This document shows, one piece after another, positions 1-6,645 of a stretch of 17,007 nucleotides of DNA. Source of the stretch: Bacillota bacterium. Lineage in GTDB: Bacteria; Bacillota; Clostridia; UBA1381. Location: assembly GCA_021203665.1 (NCBI GenBank), contig JAJQAT010000003.1, forward strand, positions 1 through 17,007. The letters run 5' to 3'. A model generated the notes under the pieces. That model had not been told where the DNA came from, searched no databases, and saw only the letters and a program-made list of their open reading frames with translations. The translations under genes were made by a program, and so were the position numbers. How positions within the stretch are numbered: the first letter of the stretch is position 1; each line of letters opens with the position of its first letter.

Positions 1-3
1 ATG

Positions 4-43
4 CAAAAGTGTCAGACTACAAAGGTATAGCCTGACACTTTTG
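4..43. repeat. 12-bp inverted repeat, hairpin-forming
   Basis: Perfect 12-bp arms at 4-15 and 32-43 (CAAAAGTGTCAG / CTGACACTTTTG) enclose a 16-nt loop. A second 8-bp pairing is possible between 11-18 and 49-56, so two mutually exclusive folds exist. The A-rich and T-rich arm ends make it a plausible bidirectional terminator; on the minus strand it lies downstream of the iron operon, which otherwise has no obvious terminator. The function is inferred from position only. Confidence 0.5.
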
Positions 44-55
44 TCTACAGTCTGA

Positions 56-89
56 CCGCCGCGCCTTTTCGGCGCGGCGGTTTTTATTT
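56..89 (+). terminator. Rho-independent terminator, rightward
   Basis: A perfect 10-bp GC-only stem (56-65 with 71-80) and a 5-nt loop are followed on the plus strand by a T-run (TTTTTATTT). The T-run occurs only on the plus-strand side, so it should end transcription of a gene lying left of the window rather than the minus-strand iron operon. Confidence 0.85.
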
Positions 90-93
90 GGTT

Positions 94-249
94 TTAGTTA
101 TTATTTTTATGACACATATCCGACATAGCACAGCCCGAGCAGCCGCAGGAGCAGGATCCTTGACCCTTTTTCTTTCTTTTAATCTGATTCGCGATAATCA
201 GAACCACAGCCGCCAAAATTATTATCGATATTATAATTGTAGCTATCAC
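94..249 (-). CDS. FeoB-associated Cys-rich membrane protein (51 aa)
   Basis: Reading the minus strand from a GTG at 249 gives 51 residues and a TAA stop. Residues 3-20 form one hydrophobic membrane helix (IATIIISIIILAAVVLII), followed by a basic stretch (KRKKK) and a cysteine cluster (Cys33, 35, 37, 40, 46). This is the architecture of the FeoB-associated Cys-rich family that follows feoB in many Firmicutes. The ribosome site GAGGGTG sits 5 nt before the GTG, and only 20 nt separate it from the feoB stop, so it is the last gene of the feo operon. The role is not firmly known; the cysteines may bind or relay iron near the FeoB pore, comparable in position to FeoC (inference). The family assignment is confident; the exact start is slightly less so. 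Confidence 0.88.
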   Translation of the reverse strand: MIATIIISIIILAAVVLIIANQIKRKKKGQGSCSCGCSGCAMSDMCHKNNN

Positions 250-269
250 AAAATCACCCTCTATGTGTT

Positions 270-2744
270 TTACGCGTTTACACTTCTTCTTGTTTTTAAC
301 GTATTGCTTTCCTTATACGGACGGAACAGCAGGTATATGAACGCTATTACAAGCAAAATCGCAACAACCGTACCGATTCCGAAGCCGCCGCCGGTGAACA
401 GATTGCCGAGCTGGTATATGCAAAGCGCGACAACGTAAGCAAATACGCACTGATAGCCGATTGCGAACCATGTCCATTTTGCACTGTTCATCTCGCGCTT
501 GATAGCACCCATTGCCGCGAAGCACGGCGCGCAAAGCAGATTGAATACAAGGAACGAGTACGCCGCTATAGCCGTATAGCTTGACGCGAGCGAGCCCCAA
601 ACCTCTGCGCCGTCCTCGGCAACCTCGGCAAAGCCGTACAGAATACCGAATGTGCCGACAACATTTTCCTTAGCGATAAGTCCGGTAACAGCCGCGACAG
701 CCGCTTTCCAGTCGCCCCAGCCGAGCGGTGTGAATATAGGAGCTATAACGCTTCCTATCTTAGCAAGCACGGAATTATTCAAATCCTCTACCATACCGAA
801 TCCGCCGTTTTCAACTCCGAAGCCTTGCAGGAACCACAATACTATCGTTGACAATAGGATTATTGTGCCGGCTTTCTTAATGAATGACCAGCCTCTTTCC
901 CACATACTGCGGAGAACATTGCCCACCGTCGGAAGATGGTAAGCAGGAAGCTCCATTACGAACGGCGCGGGATCGCCGGCGAACATCTTTGTTTTCTTCA
1001 AAATTATACCCGAGCAAATGATTGCCGCAATACCCACAAAGTACGCGCTCGGCGCAACCCATGCCGCGCCTCCGAACAGCGCGCCCGCTATAAGCGCTAT
1101 AATAGGCAGCTTTGCTCCGCAGGGAATAAATGTGGTTGTCATTATCGTCATTTTTCTGTCGCGGTCATTTTCTATCGTTCGCGACGCCATAATTCCCGGC
1201 ACTCCGCAGCCGGTACCTATCAATATAGGTATAAAGGATTTACCCGAAAGTCCGAATTTTCTGAAAATTCTGTCCATTATGAACGCTATTCTCGCCATAT
1301 ATCCGCAGGACTCAAGGAACGCGAGGAATATGAACAATACCAGCATCTGCGGCACAAAGCCGAGTACCGCGCCGACACCGGCAACAATACCGTCAAGAAT
1401 AAGGCTGTTCAGCCAATCGGCTGTACCGAGCGCGTCGAGCAGATTGCCGAGCAATACCGGTATGCCGGGTACCCATACGCCGTAATCGGCGGGGTCGGGC
1501 TCCTCCATTGCGAGCGCCTCTTCAAAATCGGCTATCGAAACGTCAAGTACTTCCTCGATTTCGCCGTCCTCATTTTCAATCTCGGCTGCGGCGGTCAGCT
1601 CAGCGGCATCCGCAAGGAATATATCAACGGCGCTTTCGTCAACCTCGTCGCCCTCCTCGGCTTCAAGCACGGCGGTGATGCCGTCAACGTCTATGCCCTC
1701 TTCAGCCGCCGCCTCAAGGAACGCGTCTATTTCAGCCTGAGCGGTTTCAAACTCTCCTACCTGCTCCTCATACGCGGACGAGCCTATTCCGAACAAATGC
1801 CAGCCGTCGCCGAACAATCCGTCGTTTGCCCAGTCCGTCGCCCATGTGCCGACCGTTGTAACCGACACGTAATACACGATGAACATTACAACCGCAAAAA
1901 TAGGCAGCGCGAGCCATCTGTTTGTAACGACCTTATCAATCTTATCCGAAGCTGAAAGCTTGGATTTATCCTTCTTTTTATAGCAGCTCTTTATCACGGA
2001 CGAAATATATGTATATCTCTCGTTTGTGATGATGCTTTCGCTGTCATCGTCCATTTCCTTTTCCGCCGCATCGATTATAGCGGAAACATTCGGAACATTC
2101 GACATCATTTCCGCGATTTTATCATCTCTTTCAAAAAGCTTTATCGCGTAGAAACGCTTTTGCTCCTCCGGAATCGAATCGTCAATTTTTGACTCTATCT
2201 CGGAAATTACCTTCTCGACCTTTTCGTCAAAGGTATGCACGGATTTAAAGGATTTCTTCTTGGCAACGCTTATTGCCTTTTCGGCAGCCTCCTTTATGCC
2301 CGTTCCCTTGAGCGCGGAAATCGCGACCGTTTCGCAGCCCAAAGCCTTTCCGAGCTTGTCAAAATCAATCTTGTCGCCGTTTTTATTTACGACGTCCATC
2401 ATATTCACCGCCATTACAACGGGAATACCCAATTCCGCAAGCTGCGTTGTAAGATACAAATTTCTTTCGATATTGGTACCGTCAACTATATTAAGTATAA
2501 CGTCGGGGCGTTCGCCGACAAGATAATTTCTTGCGACAACCTCCTCAAGAGTGTACGGCGACAGCGAGTAAATACCCGGCAAATCCATAACCGCCACGTC
2601 CTTGTGACCCTTAAGCTTACCCTCTTTCTTTTCCACAGTTACTCCGGGCCAGTTACCCACGAACTGATTTGAACCCGTAAGCGCGTTAAATAATGTCGTC
2701 TTTCCCGAGTTGGGATTTCCGGCAAGCGCAATTCTTATAGACAT
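270..2744 (-). CDS. feoB: Ferrous iron transporter B (FeoB) with acidic loop insertion
   Basis: This 824-residue membrane protein imports Fe(II) across the cytoplasmic membrane. The N-terminal G domain shows GNPNSGKT (9-16, P-loop), a G2 Thr near 36 in PGVTVEKKEG, DLPGIYSL (54-61), NMMD (114-117) and ISALKG (142-147). A helical regulatory domain (about 170-260) follows. The first membrane helix is at 276-295, and the gate/core region includes LESCGYMARIAFIMDR (478-492), GCGVPGIMASR (512-522), PCGAKLP (541-547) and LLCAPCFAAMGAIKREM (736-752). Residues 321-425 are an unusual acidic insertion between the first and second membrane segments, just before VWVPGIPVL; many FeoB proteins are short here. 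The start ATG at 2744 has GGAGG 9 nt upstream. It lies 58 nt downstream of feoA and 20 nt upstream of the Cys-rich gene, so the genes are cotranscribed. Identity is certain; the role of the insertion is unknown. Confidence 0.98.
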   Translation of the reverse strand: MSIRIALAGNPNSGKTTLFNALTGSNQFVGNWPGVTVEKKEGKLKGHKDVAVMDLPGIYSLSPYTLEEVVARNYLVGERPDVILNIVDGTNIERNLYLTTQLAELGIPVVMAVNMMDVVNKNGDKIDFDKLGKALGCETVAISALKGTGIKEAAEKAISVAKKKSFKSVHTFDEKVEKVISEIESKIDDSIPEEQKRFYAIKLFERDDKIAEMMSNVPNVSAIIDAAEKEMDDDSESIITNERYTYISSVIKSCYKKKDKSKLSASDKIDKVVTNRWLALPIFAVVMFIVYYVSVTTVGTWATDWANDGLFGDGWHLFGIGSSAYEEQVGEFETAQAEIDAFLEAAAEEGIDVDGITAVLEAEEGDEVDESAVDIFLADAAELTAAAEIENEDGEIEEVLDVSIADFEEALAMEEPDPADYGVWVPGIPVLLGNLLDALGTADWLNSLILDGIVAGVGAVLGFVPQMLVLFIFLAFLESCGYMARIAFIMDRIFRKFGLSGKSFIPILIGTGCGVPGIMASRTIENDRDRKMTIMTTTFIPCGAKLPIIALIAGALFGGAAWVAPSAYFVGIAAIICSGIILKKTKMFAGDPAPFVMELPAYHLPTVGNVLRSMWERGWSFIKKAGTIILLSTIVLWFLQGFGVENGGFGMVEDLNNSVLAKIGSVIAPIFTPLGWGDWKAAVAAVTGLIAKENVVGTFGILYGFAEVAEDGAEVWGSLASSYTAIAAYSFLVFNLLCAPCFAAMGAIKREMNSAKWTWFAIGYQCVFAYVVALCIYQLGNLFTGGGFGIGTVVAILLVIAFIYLLFRPYKESNTLKTRRSVNA

Positions 2745-2802
2745 CTGTTTTTACCTCCCAAAAACTTTAATTACCCATAGCTAACCCAAATTCAAAAAAA
2801 AT

Positions 2803-3024
2803 TTACGCCAGCTCAATCATCTCGGCGTCGGCTTTTCTGAGTGAAAGCTCATATCCGCGCACCGTTACCTCCACGGGATCTCCCAAAGGCGCTACTTTTC
2901 TTACGTAAATTTCCGTACCCTTGGTTATTCCCATGTCCATAATTCTGCGTTTTACGGCTCCGCTGCCGTTAAGACGCGCCACTTTGACGGTTTCGCCAAT
3001 CTTCACTTCTTTTAATGTACGCAT
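2803..3024 (-). CDS. feoA: FeoA family protein, feoB-proximal copy
   Basis: This is a small SH3-like cytosolic partner of FeoB. The pattern is typical: TLKEVKIGETVKVARL, then KRRIMDMGITKGTEI in the middle and PLGDPVEVTVRGYELSLRKADA at the end. Two ATGs are possible. The upstream one (3030) directly abuts AGGAGG (3031-3036), leaving no spacer, whereas the ATG at 3024 has a 6-nt spacer, so I choose 3024 (73 residues; the longer form would have 75). It is the second of two feoA genes, 58 nt before feoB. FeoA is thought to modulate the FeoB GTPase and transport complex. A 14-bp GC palindrome (3072-3085) lies in the 75-nt gap between this start and the preceding feoA, possibly a processing or attenuation hairpin. 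Confidence 0.95.
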   Translation of the reverse strand: MRTLKEVKIGETVKVARLNGSGAVKRRIMDMGITKGTEIYVRKVAPLGDPVEVTVRGYELSLRKADAEMIELA

Positions 3025-3099
3025 ATCCATCCTCCTGTTTTAATAACGGGCATACTTCCTAATTCAACATTTCCGCCGCGGCGGATATTTTGATTTCGG

Positions 3100-3312
3100 T
3101 TACACCATAATTCTGTTAGCCATTGAACGGTCAATGGCTACGCGCGATTCCTTGATGTTCACTATAAGATTTCCCGCGATTTCCGAAACGACAGTGACCT
3201 CGCTTCCCTCGACAAAGCCGAGATTTTCAAGAAATTTTCTTGTTTCGTCCTTGCCGGTAACCTTAATAATATTCTTTTTTTCTCCCGCGTTTACCATTGA
3301 TAAGGGCATCAT
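3100..3312 (-). CDS. feoA: FeoA family protein, first copy of operon
   Basis: This 70-residue FeoA-domain protein is the promoter-proximal gene of the iron operon. Diagnostic segments are MMPLSMVNAGEK at the start, ETRKFLENLGFVEGSEVTVV (about 23-42) and GNLIVNIKESRVAIDRSMANRIMV at the end. Tandem ATGs at 3312 and 3309 both have an acceptable distance (4 and 7 nt) from AGGAGG. It differs clearly in sequence from the second FeoA, so this is an old paralogue pair rather than a fresh duplication. Two feoA genes ahead of feoB are common in clostridia; the copies may form a FeoA-FeoA-FeoB complex or have separate roles (inference). Confidence 0.95.
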   Translation of the reverse strand: MMPLSMVNAGEKKNIIKVTGKDETRKFLENLGFVEGSEVTVVSEIAGNLIVNIKESRVAIDRSMANRIMV

Positions 3313-3373
3313 ATTTCCTCCTCGCTCAATAATCGTTACCGCTCGGTATTATTTTACCGCCGCGCATAACGTT

Positions 3374-3390
3374 GGTTAATTTTATCTAAC
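3374..3390 (-). promoter_or_regulatory. Candidate metalloregulator operator in feo leader
   Basis: The minus strand reads GTTAGATAAAATTAACC just downstream of the predicted feo transcription start. The same pattern GTTAGAT-N5-TAACC recurs on the plus strand at 3500-3516. There the core TTAGATTTACCTAA resembles DtxR/IdeR-type sites of TTAGG...CCTAA form (from memory of the family). Placement over the start of an iron operon suits an iron-dependent repressor. The site is imperfectly symmetrical and the assignment is inference. Confidence 0.35.
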
Positions 3391-3400
3391 TTCAGTTATC

Positions 3401-3429
3401 AGTTTACTCCTTTTGTTCGCCGGTGTCAA
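3401..3429 (-). promoter_or_regulatory. Promoter of the feo operon
   Basis: On the minus strand, TTGACA (3429-3424) is separated by exactly 17 nt from TAAACT (3406-3401, 4 of 6 consensus bases). Transcription would begin near 3394, giving a leader of about 80 nt before the first feoA. Confidence 0.7.
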
Positions 3430-3485
3430 TAGTTTTGGAAAAATTATTTTTCTTTTGGCATTTTGCATAAATTCGGAAAATGACA

Positions 3486-3520
3486 AAATTTAAAAAGTGG
3501 TTAGATTTACCTAACCACTT
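3486..3520 (-). terminator. Terminator of the galactosidase-uxuA operon
   Basis: A perfect 10-bp stem (3495-3504 with 3511-3520, AAGTGGTTAG / CTAACCACTT) with a 6-nt loop lies 5 bases past the uxuA stop. On the minus strand it is followed by TTTTAAATTTT. Its stem overlaps the TTAG...CTAA symmetry discussed for feo regulation, so it may serve two purposes. Confidence 0.75.
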
Positions 3521-3525
3521 GAATA

Positions 3526-4596
3526 TCATTTAGTGCTTTGTTTTTCTATAGCCTCCCACAAGCCGTTCAGATACGCCGCGCCGAGCGCTCTGTCGTAAAG
3601 TCCGTATCCGGGCATTGCCGCCTCGTCCCATATCATTCTGCCGTGGTCCGGACGAATGGGACCGTCAAAGCCTATATCGTAAAGAGCTTTCATTATTTCA
3701 TACATATCAAATGTGCCGTCCGATGAAAGATGTGCCGCCTCCTCAAAGTCGGTCGGCGAGTTAAACTTCAGATTTCTTACGTGCGCGAAATGTATTCTTC
3801 CCTTAAGCGAGCGTATCATATCCGGCAAATCGTTTTCGAGATTTGTTCCGTACGAGCCGGAGCAGAAGGTCACGCCGTTATGAACATCGTCCACCATACT
3901 CATCATACGCAGGATATTTTTCTTATTTATAATAATTCTCGGAAGTCCGAAAACGCTCCAAGCGGGATCGTCCGGGTGAATTGCCATTTTTATGTCATAT
4001 TTATTGCAGACCGGCATTATTCTTTCGAGAAAATATTTGAGATTTTCAAAAAGCTTCTCATCGTCCGCGTCCTTGTACATTTCAAAAAGCTCCTTGACCC
4101 TTTCCATTCGCTCGGGCTCCCAACCGGGCATTACGGTGCCGTTCATATCCTTTGAAATGCTTTCAAACATCTGTTCGGGAACGATTTTATCAATATCCGC
4201 TTGATTATAAGCAAGCACCGTTGAGCCGTCCGGACGCTTTCTGGCAAGCTCGCTGCGCGTCCAGTCGAACACCGGCATAAAGTTATAGCAAACAAGATGA
4301 ATATCCTCCTTGCCGAGATTTTCAAGCGTTTCAATATAATTATCTATGTATTTGTCCCTGTCCGGCGAGCCGACCTTGATTGCGTCATGCACGTTCACGC
4401 TCTCGATGCCGCTTACGCGCAGATTCGCCGCGCCGACCTCGTCCTTCATGGCGCGTATGCGCTCTCTGCTCCACACCTCGCCGGGTGATGTGTCGTAAAG
4501 CGTGGTTATAACGCCCGTCACGCCGGGTATTTGCCTTATCTGCTTTAGTGTTACGGTATCGAATTTCGAGCCGTACCAACGCAATGTCATTTCCAT
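3526..4596 (-). CDS. uxuA: Mannonate dehydratase
   Basis: This 356-residue TIM-barrel enzyme converts D-mannonate to 2-keto-3-deoxy-D-gluconate in glucuronate breakdown, in the cytoplasm and with Mn2+ (family knowledge). The family motifs are visible: TLRWYG at the start, IHPDDP (206-211), CSGSYGT (245-251), HVRN (272-275) and RPDHGR (315-320), which include the metal- and substrate-binding His, Cys and Asp positions. The length matches UxuA. The open frame extends further upstream, but the ATG at 4596 has AAGGAGG 9 nt before it and is followed directly by the conserved N-terminus. It is the third gene of the operon, 14 nt after the GH35 gene and ahead of a terminator. The other hexuronate genes (uxaC, uxuB, kdgK, kdgA) are not in the window. 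Confidence 0.95.
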   Translation of the reverse strand: MEMTLRWYGSKFDTVTLKQIRQIPGVTGVITTLYDTSPGEVWSRERIRAMKDEVGAANLRVSGIESVNVHDAIKVGSPDRDKYIDNYIETLENLGKEDIHLVCYNFMPVFDWTRSELARKRPDGSTVLAYNQADIDKIVPEQMFESISKDMNGTVMPGWEPERMERVKELFEMYKDADDEKLFENLKYFLERIMPVCNKYDIKMAIHPDDPAWSVFGLPRIIINKKNILRMMSMVDDVHNGVTFCSGSYGTNLENDLPDMIRSLKGRIHFAHVRNLKFNSPTDFEEAAHLSSDGTFDMYEIMKALYDIGFDGPIRPDHGRMIWDEAAMPGYGLYDRALGAAYLNGLWEAIEKQSTK

Positions 4597-4610
4597 TTTT
4601 TTCTTCCTCC

Positions 4611-6623
4611 TTAAAACTCCCTGTAAAAATCGTTCCTCATTTCCGATACCGCCATATAGCATTCCCTGCCGTAAAGCAGCCCGCACGGCACTCTCCACAG
4701 CTTGCCGTAATAATAATCATCGGCAACAAGCCTGCCGTCGGCGTAAATCTGCGCGGCATCGCCGGCATACTCTATTTCGGCAAAGCCGTAATCACTGTCA
4801 ACCGTTATCCTTTTCCACGATACGCGTCTTTCGCCGCCGATATTAAGCTCCTCCTTATATTCCGGCTCAAACGGCGCGGAGGATATATCCTCTATAGTTA
4901 CATTTGCCGCGGTATACAGCTGATTTACAATAAATTTTTCAAATTCGCCGCCGTTCCATTTCATACATTCAAAAACGCCGTCCTCGGCTGAATATATCTT
5001 GCCGTTCTCCTCATACAGATTACAGCCGCCGCCTATATACACCTCACCCGACAGCTTCCGCATATATTTAGCCTGTTCAAACGGTATTGTTACTATTTTC
5101 GCGTTTCCCCTGCTGAATTTATATTCAGCCTTGATATTCGGGATTTCGGCAAAGAAATATGTATCGCCCTCGCGGCAAAGCGGCTGCGCGGTGGCGTATT
5201 CCAAAACCGCTCCGTCCATATCCATATTGAACGGCATAAAAAAGCTGACCTCTCCCTTTACGTCTATGGGCGGGAACACCGCCGCGCCCGCGTCTATTAC
5301 CGCGTTATTTATATCCTCAAGGCGCGTAAGCCGCTGATAATGATTAACGAACACAAAGCCGCTTTTGCCGTTCGTCCTCATACCGTAACGCAAAGAGGAA
5401 ACATCGTCCGCGCCGACGCTTGCCTCGGCGTCAATCGCCTCCATGGGCGCGATTACCTCTCCGAAATCCTGCGCGAACATATGCAGCATATTAAGGAGTC
5501 CGTACTGCTCCCTCACCTCGCCGTACTCCGACAGCGGAGCCTGAAAGTCATAGGAAAGTATCGGATAATCGTTGGGATAGCCCGTTGCCCTTGACTCGTT
5601 AAACGTTGAATTTTTTCCTATTTGATTGGTGCCGCCGTGATACATATAGTATCCGATAAGATTGTTGCCGTCGCCCAGCTTTACAAGCGACACGGCGTAT
5701 ATATCCATAGGCTTTATTATCGGGCGGCGGTGGTGCGTAACCTGTATTCCTCCGCCAAGCTCGCAGGTGGCAAACGGATATTTTTCATACGGCAGCCGCC
5801 ATCCGTCATCCTCCGCGTTTGCGATAAGGTCTGTTCCTATCGCGCTGTCGTTTCTCATCTTGTTAAAGAAATAATGCGGCGACGGAGAAAGCTTTTCCGT
5901 ATGATCCTCCCACGGTGCCTCGCAGTAGCCGCCGAACACCGGAACGACCTCGTCAACCGGTATTTTCGCGCCCAATGCGCTGTTCCAGCCCGTGACGGTG
6001 TAGAGCGGCGCGGTAAGCCCGCATTCCGCCGCGATTTCCTTAAGCCTTGCCAAATGCTCCGCGTTGTCCGTAAGCTCGTTTTCTATCTGCACGGCGATTA
6101 TATTCCCGCCGTCCTTGTAAAACAAACCTTTTAGCTGCTCATATATTTTGCCGTACCATATGCGCGCCTTTTCAAGATATTCGGCATTGTTATCGCGCAG
6201 CTTGTACGGCTTTTTCAAAAGCCAGTCGGGAAAACCGCCGTTGCGGCATTCGCCGTGCGCCCACGGACCTACGCGTATAACCGCGTCAAGTCCGATTTCT
6301 TTACATTCCTCTATAAACGCGCGGACATCATTATCGCCCGAAAAGTCAAATTCTCCCTCGATTTCCTCGTGGTAAATCCATAGCAGATATGTCGAAACGA
6401 TATTCACGCCGCCGGCTTTCATCTTGCAAAGCTCCCTGTGCCAGTATTTTCTGTCGCAGCGCGAAAAGTGAAATTCGCCCATTACTCCTATCCAAGGTTT
6501 TTTGTTCCTTGTAAAATAACGGCTTGTCACGCCTATTTCCTCACCGGCGGGATTTTTGCCGCCCAAATTAAGATGATTTTCCAAAATCGGCTCGCTTGTG
6601 TATTTCTTAAATCCGTACCTCAT
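4611..6623 (-). CDS. GH35 beta-galactosidase family protein
   Basis: This 670-residue retaining glycosidase has no signal peptide, so it is probably cytoplasmic. The TIM barrel occupies about residues 25-320 of this start. It has GEFHFSR near 49, VGPWAHGECRNGGFPDWLL (118-136), the acid/base motif AVQIENE with Glu183, and the likely nucleophile Glu288 in CELGGG. The remaining 350 residues form beta-rich domains of the kind that flank GH35 barrels. The longer open frame is not used: the ATG at 6623 has GGGAGG 6 nt upstream. It is 22 nt behind the GH42 gene and 14 nt ahead of uxuA. The expected substrate is terminal beta-galactose on imported oligosaccharides, perhaps beta-1,3/1,6 galactan fragments. 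Exact linkage cannot be read from the sequence, and GH35 also contains other exo-beta activities such as exo-beta-glucosaminidases. Confidence 0.9.
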   Translation of the reverse strand: MRYGFKKYTSEPILENHLNLGGKNPAGEEIGVTSRYFTRNKKPWIGVMGEFHFSRCDRKYWHRELCKMKAGGVNIVSTYLLWIYHEEIEGEFDFSGDNDVRAFIEECKEIGLDAVIRVGPWAHGECRNGGFPDWLLKKPYKLRDNNAEYLEKARIWYGKIYEQLKGLFYKDGGNIIAVQIENELTDNAEHLARLKEIAAECGLTAPLYTVTGWNSALGAKIPVDEVVPVFGGYCEAPWEDHTEKLSPSPHYFFNKMRNDSAIGTDLIANAEDDGWRLPYEKYPFATCELGGGIQVTHHRRPIIKPMDIYAVSLVKLGDGNNLIGYYMYHGGTNQIGKNSTFNESRATGYPNDYPILSYDFQAPLSEYGEVREQYGLLNMLHMFAQDFGEVIAPMEAIDAEASVGADDVSSLRYGMRTNGKSGFVFVNHYQRLTRLEDINNAVIDAGAAVFPPIDVKGEVSFFMPFNMDMDGAVLEYATAQPLCREGDTYFFAEIPNIKAEYKFSRGNAKIVTIPFEQAKYMRKLSGEVYIGGGCNLYEENGKIYSAEDGVFECMKWNGGEFEKFIVNQLYTAANVTIEDISSAPFEPEYKEELNIGGERRVSWKRITVDSDYGFAEIEYAGDAAQIYADGRLVADDYYYGKLWRVPCGLLYGRECYMAVSEMRNDFYREF

Positions 6624-6645
6624 AATCTTCCTCCCGCTGATTTTT

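Noticed and set aside
936..1955. Long plus-strand open frame (339 codons) opposite feoB
   Set aside because: It is antisense to a certain gene with intact FeoB motifs; its translation is Arg/Tyr/Cys-rich without recognisable domains, as expected for a shadow of the codon usage.
3072..3085. 14-bp palindrome TCCGCCGCGGCGGA between the two feoA genes as a terminator
   Set aside because: It has no loop and no following T-run on the minus strand, and the operon clearly continues; at most it is a weak processing or attenuation site.
3313..3400. Riboswitch in the feo leader
   Set aside because: Only about 80 nt with a 5-bp hairpin (CGGTA/TACCG) is present; no known riboswitch core was recognised, and a protein-operator explanation is simpler.
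4597..4698. N-terminal extension of uxuA
   Set aside because: The extension overlaps the GH35 stop and the ribosome site AAGGAGG, and it is not typical of UxuA; the ATG at 4596 is well placed.
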